Source of the DNA: Lysinibacillus macroides
GTDB lineage: Bacteria > Bacillota > Bacilli > Bacillales_A > Planococcaceae
Assembly (NCBI RefSeq): GCF_001281525.1
Contig: NZ_LGCI01000002.1
Location: 62,001-126,000 of the forward strand
Reading direction: 5' to 3'
Length of the DNA: 64,000 nucleotides
Made by a program: the position numbers and the translations under genes. Below are positions 29,691-39,004 of this stretch, piece after piece. The notes beneath the pieces were generated by a model, which worked only from the letters and a program-made list of their open reading frames with translations, was not told the DNA's origin and ran no database searches. Positions within the stretch are counted from its first letter, which is position 1. Each line of letters opens with the position of its first letter.

Positions 29691-30049
29691 TACACCTGTA
29701 ACGTTTTATTAACCTCATCACGTACCTCAAAAATATCAAAAGGCTTGGTAAAGTAACGAATTGCTCCTAGCTTTAAAGCTTCTTGCACAACATCTAGTTC
29801 GCCATAGGCCGTCATCATAAATACAGGAAGCTTTGGCCACTGCTCTTTTAAACGCCTTAAAATTTCAATACCATCCATTCCCGGTATTTTCATATCTAAT
29901 AATACACAATCGATCTCTTGCTCATTGGCAAACTTTAATGCCTCTACGCCATTAGCTGCTAAATATGTAGTGTATCCTTCCTTTTTCAATACTTCATTTA
30001 AAAGTAATCGAATACCCTGCTGATCATCGACAATTAATAATCTTTTCAC
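29690..30049 (-). CDS. spo0F: Sporulation phosphorelay response regulator Spo0F
   Basis: 119-residue single-domain receiver that takes phosphate from sporulation kinases and passes it to Spo0B. The acidic pair Asp8/Asp9, phospho-acceptor Asp52 in LLDMKIPGMDG, Thr80 and Lys102 (TKPF) are intact, and there is no output domain. Start is GTG 30047-30049, fixed by an in-frame TGA nine bases upstream; the ribosome site is weak. A sigma-H-type promoter lies upstream and ywjG is divergent, as in B. subtilis. Confidence 0.96.
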   Translation of the reverse strand: MKRLLIVDDQQGIRLLLNEVLKKEGYTTYLAANGVEALKFANEQEIDCVLLDMKIPGMDGIEILRRLKEQWPKLPVFMMTAYGELDVVQEALKLGAIRYFTKPFDIFEVRDEVNKTLQV

Positions 30050-30112
30050 ATTCCATCATTCCATTCCGCCCTTTTTATTTTATTGTTCGATAAAACTTTT
30101 CTTCATTAATTA

Positions 30113-30141
30113 ATATTCGCCTTTTTCAACGTAATACCTTC
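30113..30141 (-). promoter_or_regulatory. Sigma-H promoter of spo0F (predicted)
   Basis: GAAGGTATT (30133-30141), an 11-base spacer and GGCGAATAT (30113-30121) fit the sigma-H consensus RnAGGAwwW-N11-RnnGAATww with one mismatch. B. subtilis spo0F is known to use sigma-H. Confidence 0.6.
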
Positions 30142-30163
30142 TAATATTGTAAATTATCTGCTT

Positions 30164-30192
30164 TTGCTTTCTATCTTGTTCACCCCTATAAT
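30164..30192 (+). promoter_or_regulatory. Sigma-A promoter of ywjG
   Basis: TTGCTT (30164-30169), a 17-base spacer and perfect TATAAT (30187-30192). Predicted initiation leaves a leader of only about 12 bases carrying the ribosome site. Confidence 0.6.
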
Positions 30193-30210
30193 ATGGATAG
30201 AGGTGGGAAC

Positions 30211-30741
30211 ATGTCAAAAATTCTAACAACACAGTTAAGTGGGTTACTACAAAGAATTACGCAAAATGAAGAGGACGCCATTGAGGAAACAGCAAGATTG
30301 CTTGCACAGGCAGCAATTGGCGAGGGTCATGTATATTTCGCCTGCTTTGGTGAAATGCAGGTTGTTGAACTAAATGCATTGTATGCAGTGGAGCCATTTC
30401 CTAAATTAGTTCGTTGGACAGCAGATACCGTTTTAACGGAGACGGATCGTGTTTGTATTTTTACCCGAAGTGCACACAATATGGAAGCATTAGCCTTAGC
30501 ACAGGAATTACATCAACGCTTTATTCCTTTTGCTGCTGTTGCCAGTGAAGTGGATAATAGCGAAAATCCTTTGGCAGATTTAGCTTATACGTATATTTCT
30601 ACTCGTATCAAAGGTGGCCTATTGCCAAACGATGTTGGACAGCGAATCGTTGTCCCACATGCAATTGCTGGGCTTTTTGTATATGAAGCTGTCAAAATAG
30701 CTTATGATGAAATGCTGGAATTGGATGAGGAAGAGCTGTAA
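30211..30741 (+). CDS. ywjG: YwjG family protein (DUF2529)
   Basis: 176-residue protein conserved between spo0F and pyrG in bacilli; function unknown. It has a SIS-like alpha/beta pattern with segments EGHVYFACFGEMQ and DRVCIFTRSAHNMEAL that resemble sugar-phosphate isomerase domains, but no enzyme role is established. ATG 30211-30213 with AGAGGTGGG upstream is chosen over the ATG at 30193, which overlaps the promoter -10. It converges on pyrG and shares a bidirectional terminator with it. Confidence 0.88.
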   Translation: MSKILTTQLSGLLQRITQNEEDAIEETARLLAQAAIGEGHVYFACFGEMQVVELNALYAVEPFPKLVRWTADTVLTETDRVCIFTRSAHNMEALALAQELHQRFIPFAAVASEVDNSENPLADLAYTYISTRIKGGLLPNDVGQRIVVPHAIAGLFVYEAVKIAYDEMLELDEEEL

Positions 30742-30776
30742 AAAAGAGTTGTCTCTATAAACGAGACAACTCTTTT
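30742..30776. terminator. Bidirectional terminator between ywjG and pyrG
   Basis: Perfect 14-bp stem AAAAGAGTTGTCTC/GAGACAACTCTTTT with a 7-base loop and T-rich ends on both strands. Confidence 0.92.
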
Positions 30777-30779
30777 AGC

Positions 30780-32372
30780 TTATTTGAATGTTGCGCCGAT
30801 AAAATCACGGAACAATGGCTGTGGACGGTTTGGGCGCGATACTAGCTCTGGATGGAATTGACAAGCTACAAAGAATTCATTTTCTGGCAGCTCGATAATT
30901 TCCACTAATTTTCCATCTGGGCTTGTTCCTGAAAAGACAAGACCCGCTGCTTCCATTGCCTCACGATACTCATTGTTAAATTCATAGCGGTGACGATGAC
31001 GCTCGTATACAAGCTCTTTGCCATAGGCTTTGCCAGCCTTAGAGTCATCTTTTAATTTACATGGATATAATCCTAAACGTAATGTACCACCAATATCTAC
31101 ACTATCGTTTTGATCTGGTAAGAAATCGATAATTGGATACGCTGTATTTGCATCAAGTTCTGTAGAATGAGCACCTTTTAAGTCGAGGACATTACGAGCA
31201 AATTCTACTGTTGCTAGCTGCATGCCTAAACAAATGCCTAAGAAAGGTACATTGTTTTCACGTGCATATTGTATCGCTAAAATTTTCCCTTCCACTCCGC
31301 GATCACCAAAGCCACCTGGTACTAAAATAGCATCAGCACCTTTTAATTGACTCGCTACATTCTCCGCATCTACTTGTTCTGCATTAATCCAATCAATGTC
31401 AATATCCGAATTAAACGCATACCCTGCATGCTTTAATGCCTCTACCACTGAAATATACGCATCTTGTAGCTCCACGTATTTCCCTACTAGCGCTATCCTT
31501 CTTTTATTCGGTAGATTTTTTACTTTTTCTACAAGGTCGCGCCATTCTTCCATATCTGCCTCTGGTGCTTCAATACCGAAATGATCTAGCACAATATCAT
31601 CTATATCTTGCGCATGTAGGTTTAATGGCACTTCATATAAATGCTCTGCATCACGAGATTCAATAATTTCATGTGGTTGAACATCGCAGAATAAAGCTAA
31701 TTTTTCCTTCATATCTTGTGGTACTTCCTGCTCCGTCCGCACAACGATAATATTTGGCTGTATACCTAGAGAGCGTAATTCCTTCACAGAGTGCTGTGTT
31801 GGCTTTGTTTTCAGCTCACCCGCTGCTTTAATATAAGGAATTAGTGTACAGTGGATATACATGACATTGTTATGCCCTAAATTTGTTTTCATTTGACGAA
31901 TTGCTTCAAGGAATGGCAGTGATTCGATATCCCCTACTGTTCCGCCTACCTCTGTAATCACTACATCAGCGTTTGTTTCACGACCTGCACGTTGGATACG
32001 ATCTTTAATTTCATTTGTAATATGAGGAATTACTTGTACTGTTCCACCGTTATAATCACCACGGCGTTCCTTTTGCAATACCGACTGATAAACACGACCT
32101 GAAGTTACGGTAGAATGCTTCCCTAGATTAATGTCAATAAAACGTTCATAGTGCCCTAAGTCTAAGTCAGCCTCTGCACCATCATCCGTCACAAAAACCT
32201 CACCATGTTGATAAGGGCTCATTGTACCTGGGTCAATATTGATATATGGGTCAAATTTTTGAATCGTAACTTCTAAACCGCGATTTTTTAGTAAGCGGCC
32301 TAGAGATGCTGCAACAATCCCTTTTCCAAGTGATGATACAACCCCACCTGTTACAAAAATATACTTCGTCAT
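30780..32372 (-). CDS. pyrG: CTP synthase
   Basis: 530-residue enzyme making CTP from UTP with glutamine or ammonia. The synthetase domain starts [18 protein letters not shown] (nucleotide-binding loop) and the C-terminal glutaminase domain carries the catalytic cysteine in FLGICLGMQ plus the FHPE histidine/glutamate. ATG 32370-32372 has AGGAGG eight bases upstream; the longer frame to 32414 is rejected. A complete CTP-dependent attenuator precedes it. It lies between ywjG and rpoE, the standard order. Confidence 0.98.
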   Translation of the reverse strand: MTKYIFVTGGVVSSLGKGIVAASLGRLLKNRGLEVTIQKFDPYINIDPGTMSPYQHGEVFVTDDGAEADLDLGHYERFIDINLGKHSTVTSGRVYQSVLQKERRGDYNGGTVQVIPHITNEIKDRIQRAGRETNADVVITEVGGTVGDIESLPFLEAIRQMKTNLGHNNVMYIHCTLIPYIKAAGELKTKPTQHSVKELRSLGIQPNIIVVRTEQEVPQDMKEKLALFCDVQPHEIIESRDAEHLYEVPLNLHAQDIDDIVLDHFGIEAPEADMEEWRDLVEKVKNLPNKRRIALVGKYVELQDAYISVVEALKHAGYAFNSDIDIDWINAEQVDAENVASQLKGADAILVPGGFGDRGVEGKILAIQYARENNVPFLGICLGMQLATVEFARNVLDLKGAHSTELDANTAYPIIDFLPDQNDSVDIGGTLRLGLYPCKLKDDSKAGKAYGKELVYERHRHRYEFNNEYREAMEAAGLVFSGTSPDGKLVEIIELPENEFFVACQFHPELVSRPNRPQPLFRDFIGATFK

Positions 32373-32593
32373 GAAAAATTCCTCCTTATGATGTGCTAAA
32401 ATTGCTAGATCCATTGTTCGAGTATGGAATATACCCTAAAACAAGAAAAGCCGAGAATGTCTACAAAAATGTAGTCGATTCGAAGCTGTAAATGGTTCTA
32501 TTTCTTTTTCACGTTGCTGTAAACCCTTAAACTTTAACATGGATTCAGCCACTGTTTGCTATACATTGGGAGAACTGGACTGAATCACGTTAA

Positions 32594-32676
32594 AAACAAA
32601 AAAACGCTCCTCCTGCATAGGTTTGCAGGGGGAACGTATATATACACGGTCTTTTTCTCCTTCTTTTAAGGAGCCC
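32594..32676 (-). promoter_or_regulatory. pyrG CTP-sensing transcription attenuator
   Basis: The transcript is predicted to start at 32676 with GGGCTCC. About 40 bases later comes a terminator: stem ACGTTCCCCCTGCA/TGCAGGAGGAGCGT (32624-32637, 32604-32617) followed by seven or more T. The left arm is C-rich and able to pair with extra 5' G residues. In B. subtilis low CTP causes repeated G addition at such a GGGC start and the poly-G 5' end blocks this terminator. All required parts are seen here; function is inferred by homology. Confidence 0.85.
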
Positions 32677-32683
32677 AAGTAAA

Positions 32684-32712
32684 AGATTAAACGTAACCGT
32701 GATAGAAGTCAA
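32684..32712 (-). promoter_or_regulatory. pyrG promoter
   Basis: TTGACT (32707-32712), a 17-base spacer and TAATCT (32684-32689) on the minus strand. Seven bases separate the -10 from the GGGC start, the geometry required for reiterative initiation. Confidence 0.75.
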
Positions 32713-32756
32713 GATTTTTTGCTGCTAGTAACAAGAAAATTCTAAGCATACCGTTC

Positions 32757-33296
32757 TTAGAGTTCTTCCTCTTCTTCCTCAAACTCTTCGTCTTCATCAA
32801 TAAATTCTTCATCGATTTCTTCATCAATGTCCTCTAAGTCATCATCATCAAATTCGATATCTTCTTTATCATCATCTTCATCAAGCTCATCTTCTTCCAC
32901 GAACTCTTCAAAGTCCTCTTCAAAGTCAATATCTTCTTCATCCAAATCGATATCTTCCACAAGATCATCATCTTCATCGAGAACAGCTTTTGATTTTTTC
33001 TTTTGGGTCTTCACAGAAGGTGCTGTTTCTTCCTCGATTTGCTCTACTTTAAACCATTCGCGTAAGCCCCAGCCTGTTTCTTGATTAAATAAAAAACGAC
33101 CATCTATATTGATATCTGTGTAAAATTGCAGTAGGCGAGATTTTATAGCTTCATCATTATAGCCCACAAGCTCTTGAATGATTTTCAGTAAATCATTAAA
33201 AGCTATTGGGGTATGCTTTTCATTTAAAATTGCATACGCTAAGTTAATTAACGACTCTTCCGCTAATTGTTCCTTTGTCATTTCACGAAAATTCAA
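32757..33296 (-). CDS. rpoE: RNA polymerase delta subunit
   Basis: 179-residue Firmicute-specific polymerase subunit that speeds recycling and alters promoter selectivity. A folded N-terminal HARE-HTH domain (about 1-90, with FYTDINIDGRF and WGLR) is followed by a lysine patch KKKSK and a disordered tail of almost pure Asp and Glu. The TTG at 33294-33296 is preferred: it aligns the start with B. subtilis delta and has AAGGAAG at good distance, whereas a GTG at 33303-33305 lies right on that site. Confidence 0.94.
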   Translation of the reverse strand: MNFREMTKEQLAEESLINLAYAILNEKHTPIAFNDLLKIIQELVGYNDEAIKSRLLQFYTDINIDGRFLFNQETGWGLREWFKVEQIEEETAPSVKTQKKKSKAVLDEDDDLVEDIDLDEEDIDFEEDFEEFVEEDELDEDDDKEDIEFDDDDLEDIDEEIDEEFIDEDEEFEEEEEEL

Positions 33297-33444
33297 TTCG
33301 TGCACTTCCTTTCCCTTATCACAATGGTTTTAAAATTACATGATGCTTTATTTCCAAGCGCAGCAAAAAAACTACGCAAAAGTCACTTTTCATATCATAA
33401 GCATAATACCCATTATATACAAAGTTTTAGTCCCTTTGCTAGCG

Positions 33445-33603
33445 TCAATTACTGTTTTTTATATTACGCATTTTTTTGATACCTAGATAAAACAAGTAGA
33501 CAGATAACAGCAGTAAAGGAATAGCGCCAATTTGCTTATTATACAGGAAAATGGCTCCCAATACTAAAGCTAATATAATTATGTAGTGAAGAATTAATTT
33601 CAT
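33445..33603 (-). CDS. Small two-helix membrane protein, uncharacterised
   Basis: 52-residue frame between icmF and rpoE. ATG 33601-33603 follows a good GGAGG at 11 bases. The protein starts MKLILHYIIILALVLGAIFL, followed by YNKQIGA, then a second hydrophobic stretch and a basic tail GIKKMRNIKNSN. It looks like a hairpin of two membrane helices with both ends inside. No family is recognised. Codon use and the ribosome site favour a real gene, but there is no homology evidence from reading alone. Confidence 0.6.
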   Translation of the reverse strand: MKLILHYIIILALVLGAIFLYNKQIGAIPLLLLSVYLFYLGIKKMRNIKNSN

Positions 33604-33644
33604 TCTCTACCGCGCCTCCTCTTTTTTACAGTTCTATTATAACG

Positions 33645-33683
33645 AAAATAAAAAGAAGTGCCTAATCCTAAGACTAGACACTT
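33645..33683 (-). terminator. Intrinsic terminator of icmF
   Basis: 12-bp stem with G-U pairs (33656-33667 with 33672-33683), followed by CTTTTTATTTTC on the minus strand. Confidence 0.7.
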
Positions 33684-33726
33684 GAACTGAGTGAAGCAAG
33701 TTGCATACATTCACAAATAAGATATG

Positions 33727-36700
33727 TTACATATTACGACGATATTGACCGCCTACTTCATATAAGGCTTTGGTAATTTGCCCTAAGCTAGCTACTTTCA
33801 CCGTTTCCATTAACTCTGCAAAAATATTGCCATTGTTAACAGCCACTTCCTGTAAACGAGCAATCGCTGTTACACTTTCGTCTTCATGCTCCTTCCAGAA
33901 GGCTTGTAAATTATGAATTTGCGTTTCCTTTTCTTCTGTTGATGCACGTGCAATTTCCATATTATCAATGGCAGCATCTGAAGGTGGATTTGGATTTAAG
34001 TACGTATTGACACCAATGATTGGTAATTCACCTGAATGCTTAAGCATTTCATAATACATGGACTCTTCTTGAATTTTACCTCGTTGGTATTGTGTTTCCA
34101 TTGCCCCTAGTACGCCACCGCGATCATTGATACGATCAAATTCTTCGAGAACCGCTTCTTCTACAAGATCCGTCAATTCTTCCACAATAAATGCACCTTG
34201 CAAAGGATTTTCGTTTTTCGTTAAGCCATGCTCTTTTGTAATAATCATTTGAATAGCCATAGCGCGTCTTACAGATTCCTCTGTAGGTGTAGTAATCGCC
34301 TCATCATAGGCATTTGTATGCAATGAGTTACAGTTATCCTGTAATGCCATCAATGCCTGTAATGTTGTGCGAATATCATTAAAATCAATTTCCTGTGCGT
34401 GTAAACTACGTCCAGATGTTTGAATATGATATTTTAGCTTTTGTGCACGCTCATTAGCACCGTATTTATCACGCATTACAATCGCCCAGATACGACGAGC
34501 TACACGTCCAATAACTGTATATTCAGGATCAAGTCCATTTGAGAAGAAGAACGATAGATTTGGTGCAAAGTCATTGATATTCATACCACGGCTTAAATAA
34601 TACTCTACATACGTAAAGCCATTCGCTAAGGTAAAGGCTAATTGAGAAATAGGATTTGCGCCAGCCTCCGCAATATGATAGCCAGAAATGGATACGGAAT
34701 AATAGTTACGCACTTTATGGTCTATAAAGTATTGCTGAATATCCCCCATCATACGTAAGGCAAACTCCGTTGAGAAAATGCATGTATTTTGCCCTTGATC
34801 TTCCTTTAAAATATCAGCTTGTACAGTACCACGCACAACTTGTAATGTTTTTTCACGTGTCTCTGTAAATTCTTCAACTGTCAAAGTTCGGCCAAGCTCT
34901 TGTTCACGTAATTTTATCTGTTGATCAATTGCTGTATTCATAAACATCGCTAAAATAATAGGGGCTGGACCATTAATTGTCATAGATACAGATGTAGATG
35001 GCGCACATAAATCAAAGCCTGCATAGAGCTTTTTCATATCTTCTAATGTACAAATGGATACACCTGATTCCCCAACCTTGCCATAAATATCTGGACGATA
35101 ATCAGGGTCCTCACCATATAATGTAACCGAATCAAATGCTGTGGATAAACGTTTTGCATCATCATCCTTTGATAGATAATGGAATCGTTTATTTGTACGC
35201 TCTGGTGTTCCTTCACCAGCAAATTGGCGCTTTGGATCTTCTCCCTCACGCTTGAATTGGAAAACACCCGCTGTATATGGAAATTCGCCAGGAACATTTT
35301 CTTTGTAGACCCAGCGTAATATTTCACCATAATCCTCAAATTTCGGTAATGCTACTTTTGGAATTTTTGTGCCAGAAAGACTTGTTGTTTTTAAGATAGT
35401 GCGAATCTCTTTATCACGTACCTTCGTCACAAACTCATCACGAGCATATGCTGCTTTTAAAGACTGCCAATTGTCTAAAATACGCTTAGATTCAGCAGAT
35501 AATTCATCTCTGACACCTTCTGCTAAAGAAGTAAGTGATGCGACAAGTGCATCATCTGGTGCTTTTTCCTGCACTGCTGCAATAGCACCCTCTAATTGGA
35601 ATAGACGACGGGCAAATGCCACCTGCTGCTCTGATTTTTTATGATAGCCACGAACAGCATCTGTAATTTCACGTAAATAATAACGGCGATCGTTTGGAAT
35701 AATGACATCTTGCTTTTGCGTTTTGGCAAATTGCTCATAGCTTGTTGCCCAATTAAAACCTGTTTTTTCGTTAATTATCTTAACGAGGGCTGCAAATAAT
35801 GCATTTGTTCCTTTGTCATTGAATTGGCTAGCAATTGTACCATAGACTGGCATGTTATCCAGTGATTTATCCCAAAGCTCACGTGAACGTTGATATTGTT
35901 TTTGTACTTGTCGAAGGGCGTCCTCCGAGCCTTTTCGCTCAAATTTATTGATCGCGATAACATCTGCAAAGTCAATCATATCAATTTTCTCAAGCTGTGT
36001 CGGCGCACCAAATTCGCTTGTCATCACATACATCGATAAATCCGTATATTTTGTAATTTCGGCATCACCTTGACCAATACCACTTGTTTCTACGATGATT
36101 AAGTCATAGCCTACTACACGTACGACATCCAGCACATCACCAATTGATGCAGATAATTCAGTACGAGAGCCACGTGTTGCTAAACTACGCATATAAACAC
36201 GGTTATTGAAGATGGCATTCATACGAATTCGATCTCCAAGTAATGCTCCGCCCGTTTTTTGCTTTGTTGGATCGACCGAAAGAATGGCTACACGCTTATC
36301 TGGAAATTCCTTCAAGAAGCGGCGAATGAGCTCATCTGTTAAAGAAGACTTACCAGCTCCTCCTGTTCCTGTAATACCTAGAATTGGTGTGCTCTTTGAA
36401 CGTTTTCGAGCTTCTTCTAACATCTTGTTCGTTTCTTCATCTGCATTTGATTCAGCAGCTGTTATTAAATTTGCTAAAATTTCAGGCGTTTCTGGCGTTA
36501 CTACCGCTAATTTTTCTAAATAATTACCTGTTGCCGTTGAGAAGTCTGTTCCTTTCACTTGTTCGTTAATCATACCCTGTAGCCCTAAAATACGGCCATC
36601 CTCTGGTGAAAAGATCCCTGCAATTCCGTAATCATGAAGCTCCTTTATTTCACGCGGTAAAATAACCCCGCCTCCACCACCATAAATTTTAATATGTGGC

Positions 36701-36975
36701 GCACCTTTTTCATGGAGTAAATCATACATATATTTAAAGTATTCCATATGCCCGCCTTGATAGGAGGATATAGCAATGCCTTGTGCATCCTCTTGTATCG
36801 CGGCATTAACGACTTCTTCTACGGAACGATTATGGCCTAAATGAATAACTTCTACGCCGCTGGATTGTAAGATGCGTCGCATAATATTGATCGAAGCATC
36901 ATGTCCATCAAAAAGACTTGATGCTGTTACAAAACGTACATGATTTTTTGGACGGTATACTTCTACCTTTGTCAT
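33727..36975 (-). CDS. icmF: Fused isobutyryl-CoA mutase with GTPase chaperone domain
   Basis: 1082-residue adenosylcobalamin enzyme interconverting isobutyryl-CoA and n-butyryl-CoA, sometimes also isovaleryl/pivalyl-CoA. Order: B12-binding domain (about 10-145; DGHDAS with His25 as lower cobalt ligand), MeaI-type GTPase that guards cofactor loading (P-loop GTGGAGKS, 203-210), then the mutase barrel to the C-terminus. Length matches known IcmF. Start ATG has GAGG seven bases upstream. It is separated from tetR by a hairpin terminator but sits at the end of the acyl-CoA operon and near B12 genes. Confidence 0.95.
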   Translation of the reverse strand: MTKVEVYRPKNHVRFVTASSLFDGHDASINIMRRILQSSGVEVIHLGHNRSVEEVVNAAIQEDAQGIAISSYQGGHMEYFKYMYDLLHEKGAPHIKIYGGGGGVILPREIKELHDYGIAGIFSPEDGRILGLQGMINEQVKGTDFSTATGNYLEKLAVVTPETPEILANLITAAESNADEETNKMLEEARKRSKSTPILGITGTGGAGKSSLTDELIRRFLKEFPDKRVAILSVDPTKQKTGGALLGDRIRMNAIFNNRVYMRSLATRGSRTELSASIGDVLDVVRVVGYDLIIVETSGIGQGDAEITKYTDLSMYVMTSEFGAPTQLEKIDMIDFADVIAINKFERKGSEDALRQVQKQYQRSRELWDKSLDNMPVYGTIASQFNDKGTNALFAALVKIINEKTGFNWATSYEQFAKTQKQDVIIPNDRRYYLREITDAVRGYHKKSEQQVAFARRLFQLEGAIAAVQEKAPDDALVASLTSLAEGVRDELSAESKRILDNWQSLKAAYARDEFVTKVRDKEIRTILKTTSLSGTKIPKVALPKFEDYGEILRWVYKENVPGEFPYTAGVFQFKREGEDPKRQFAGEGTPERTNKRFHYLSKDDDAKRLSTAFDSVTLYGEDPDYRPDIYGKVGESGVSICTLEDMKKLYAGFDLCAPSTSVSMTINGPAPIILAMFMNTAIDQQIKLREQELGRTLTVEEFTETREKTLQVVRGTVQADILKEDQGQNTCIFSTEFALRMMGDIQQYFIDHKVRNYYSVSISGYHIAEAGANPISQLAFTLANGFTYVEYYLSRGMNINDFAPNLSFFFSNGLDPEYTVIGRVARRIWAIVMRDKYGANERAQKLKYHIQTSGRSLHAQEIDFNDIRTTLQALMALQDNCNSLHTNAYDEAITTPTEESVRRAMAIQMIITKEHGLTKNENPLQGAFIVEELTDLVEEAVLEEFDRINDRGGVLGAMETQYQRGKIQEESMYYEMLKHSGELPIIGVNTYLNPNPPSDAAIDNMEIARASTEEKETQIHNLQAFWKEHEDESVTAIARLQEVAVNNGNIFAELMETVKVASLGQITKALYEVGGQYRRNM

Positions 36976-37006
36976 ATGAAATCCTCACTCTCTCCCGAAA
37001 TGAATT

Positions 37007-37049
37007 AAAAAAGTCGGCAATTGCATGATCGCTGTATGCAATTACCGAC
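37007..37049 (-). terminator. Terminator-like hairpin between tetR and icmF
   Basis: 14-bp stem with one mismatch (37013-37026 with 37036-37049), followed by TTTTTTAATTC on the minus strand. Only about 30 bases remain to icmF, with no obvious promoter, so it may attenuate rather than end the operon. Confidence 0.8.
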
Positions 37050-37067
37050 AACCTCTTTTTCGAACTA

Positions 37068-37700
37068 TTAGAACCCCTTTATGCCTGAAATGAACAATGT
37101 AATTTGCATCTCAATAAACTCGTCAATAGAGTGCTGACGATGTAATGCCCATTTACGGAATGCCCAGCTTTGCCCTGAAACTACTAAATTATTGGCTGCT
37201 AAATGGATTTGCTTGTCTGTCATCGTTAATTCACCAGACTGTACACAGCGTTTTAGCAATCGTTCAAAGGTAGCAACCATTTCAAACTCTTTACTAAAAA
37301 CATAGCGTTGTGCTTCTTTAGATAATGATTTCGTTTCTTGATACATAATAGTTAGCTCATCAACCATATGATCGATTTGCAGGAAATACTCTCGAATCAT
37401 TTCTTTTAATTCTTCAATCGTTCCTGCCTTAATTTCATAGCTTGAAAGCCGCTCCATCGCATGATGATAAATGCTATCACAGACAAGGTACAAAACATCT
37501 TCTTTCGTGCGGATATACTCATATAACGTACCGATACTAAATCCTGCTGCTTTTGCAATTTCCCTCGTCGTAGCCCGATGGAAGCCTTTTTCTTTAAATA
37601 GCTTAATAGCTCCTTGAATCATTTGTTCACGACGTATGGCGATTAAATTTTCATCTTTTACGGTAGACTGTACTTGGGGCCTTTTCTCTTTTTCTGGCAT
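37068..37700 (-). CDS. TetR-family regulator of fatty acid / acyl-CoA genes
   Basis: 210-residue TetR repressor. The DNA-binding helix-turn-helix is FHRATTREIAKAAGFSIGTL (about 40-60), with YEYIRTKEDVLY after it; the rest is the ligand-binding helical domain. It starts three bases after the preceding acyl-CoA dehydrogenase stop and lacks a clear ribosome site, suggesting coupled translation. By family (FadR/YsiA-like) the ligand may be an acyl-CoA and the targets the palindromes at 44773-44786 and 42315-42328; that is inference. Confidence 0.88.
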   Translation of the reverse strand: MPEKEKRPQVQSTVKDENLIAIRREQMIQGAIKLFKEKGFHRATTREIAKAAGFSIGTLYEYIRTKEDVLYLVCDSIYHHAMERLSSYEIKAGTIEELKEMIREYFLQIDHMVDELTIMYQETKSLSKEAQRYVFSKEFEMVATFERLLKRCVQSGELTMTDKQIHLAANNLVVSGQSWAFRKWALHRQHSIDEFIEMQITLFISGIKGF

Positions 37701-37703
37701 TGG

Positions 37704-38840
37704 TTATTTTGTTAGCATACGCGAGATTACTAGACGTTGAATCTCCTGCGTACCTTCATAAATTTGTGTAATTTTTGCATCACGCATAAAGCGCTCAACA
37801 GGGTAATCTTTTGTATAACCGTAGCCACCAAATACTTGAACCGCCTCTGTCGTTACACTCATCGCAGTATCGCCAGCCATTAACTTTGCCATTGCAGATG
37901 CTTTACCATATGGTAAATTATTAGATTCTAACCAAGCAGCTTGATATGTCAGCAATCGAGAGGCCTCAATTTGAGTTGCCATATCTGCTAATTTAAAGGA
38001 TACACCTTGATTAGCAGCGATCGGCTTACCAAATTGTACACGCTCTTTTGCATAATCAACTGCTGCATCTAACGCTCCCTGTGCAATCCCTACAGCTTGA
38101 GCCGCAATACCATTACGTCCGCCATCTAATGTAATCATTGCAATTTTAAAGCCTTCTCCTTCAGCACCAAGCAGATTTTCCTTTGGCACACGACAATTAT
38201 CAAAAATAATTTCTGTTGTTGGTGATGAGCGAATCCCCAGTTTTTTCTCTTTTTTCCCTACAGAGAAGCCTTCAAATCCTGCTTCTACGATAAATGCAGA
38301 TGTTCCATGCTTTGCCTCTGGGTCTGTTACGGCAAATACAATATATGTATCCGCTACTCCACCATTTGTAATAAAGATTTTTGAGCCATTTAAAATATAA
38401 TCATCACCATCACGCTTTGCATACGTTTTCATACCACCCGCATCTGAGCCTGACCCTGGTTCTGTTAAACCATATGCACCAATATGCTTTCCTTCCGCCA
38501 TTGGACGAAGATATTTTTGTTTTTGCTCCTCTGTCCCAAACTTGTAGAGTGGCCAGCCAGCTAATGATGTATGTGCAGATAATGTTACCCCTGTGGAAGC
38601 ACAAACACGAGATAATTCCTCGACAGCAATGACATATGCAAGGTAGTCAAATCCCGCTCCGCCATATTCCTCTGGCCATGGAATACCTGTTAATCCAAGC
38701 TCCGCCATTTTATCGAAAATCGCACGGTCAAATTCTTCATTTTCGTCACGTTCTGCTGCTGTTGGTGCTACTTCATTTATTGCAAAATCACGAATCATTT
38801 CACGCAATTGCTCATGCTCTTCTGTTAATTGAAAGTTCAT
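37704..38840 (-). CDS. acdA: Acyl-CoA dehydrogenase (AcdA-like, short chain)
   Basis: 378-residue FAD enzyme making enoyl-CoA and reducing ETF. Family motifs [32 protein letters not shown] and the catalytic-glutamate loop [11 protein letters not shown] are intact. ATG 38838-38840 has AGGGG nine bases upstream; the longer frame is rejected. It follows a 21-bp periodic repeat region and precedes tetR. Neighbouring icmF suggests butyryl-CoA or isobutyryl-CoA as substrate. Confidence 0.93.
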   Translation of the reverse strand: MNFQLTEEHEQLREMIRDFAINEVAPTAAERDENEEFDRAIFDKMAELGLTGIPWPEEYGGAGFDYLAYVIAVEELSRVCASTGVTLSAHTSLAGWPLYKFGTEEQKQKYLRPMAEGKHIGAYGLTEPGSGSDAGGMKTYAKRDGDDYILNGSKIFITNGGVADTYIVFAVTDPEAKHGTSAFIVEAGFEGFSVGKKEKKLGIRSSPTTEIIFDNCRVPKENLLGAEGEGFKIAMITLDGGRNGIAAQAVGIAQGALDAAVDYAKERVQFGKPIAANQGVSFKLADMATQIEASRLLTYQAAWLESNNLPYGKASAMAKLMAGDTAMSVTTEAVQVFGGYGYTKDYPVERFMRDAKITQIYEGTQEIQRLVISRMLTK

Positions 38841-38888
38841 TGTCCATTTCCCCTTTTTAATTAGACTCTGTTCCATTGTAGTGCTAGA

Positions 38889-39002
38889 TTGAGCGATTTC
38901 TTCTCATTATTGAGCGGTTGTAGTGACTTTTTGAGCGATTCTACCACTTTATTGAGCGCCCTTCTCCCTTTTTCGAGCGACCCTAACATTTTATTGAGCG
39001 CC
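38889..39002. repeat. 21-bp periodic repeat array between two acyl-CoA dehydrogenase genes
   Basis: The core GAGCG, nearly always within TTGAGCG, occurs at 38891, 38912, 38933, 38953, 38974 and 38996, that is every 20-22 bases, with diverged spacers ending in TTTAT or similar. No frame or hairpin explains it. Confidence 0.8.
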
Positions 39003-39004
39003 TT

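Noticed and set aside
32827..33084. Plus-strand poly-serine frame opposite rpoE
   Set aside because: It is the complement of the Asp/Glu codons of the delta subunit tail, not a gene.
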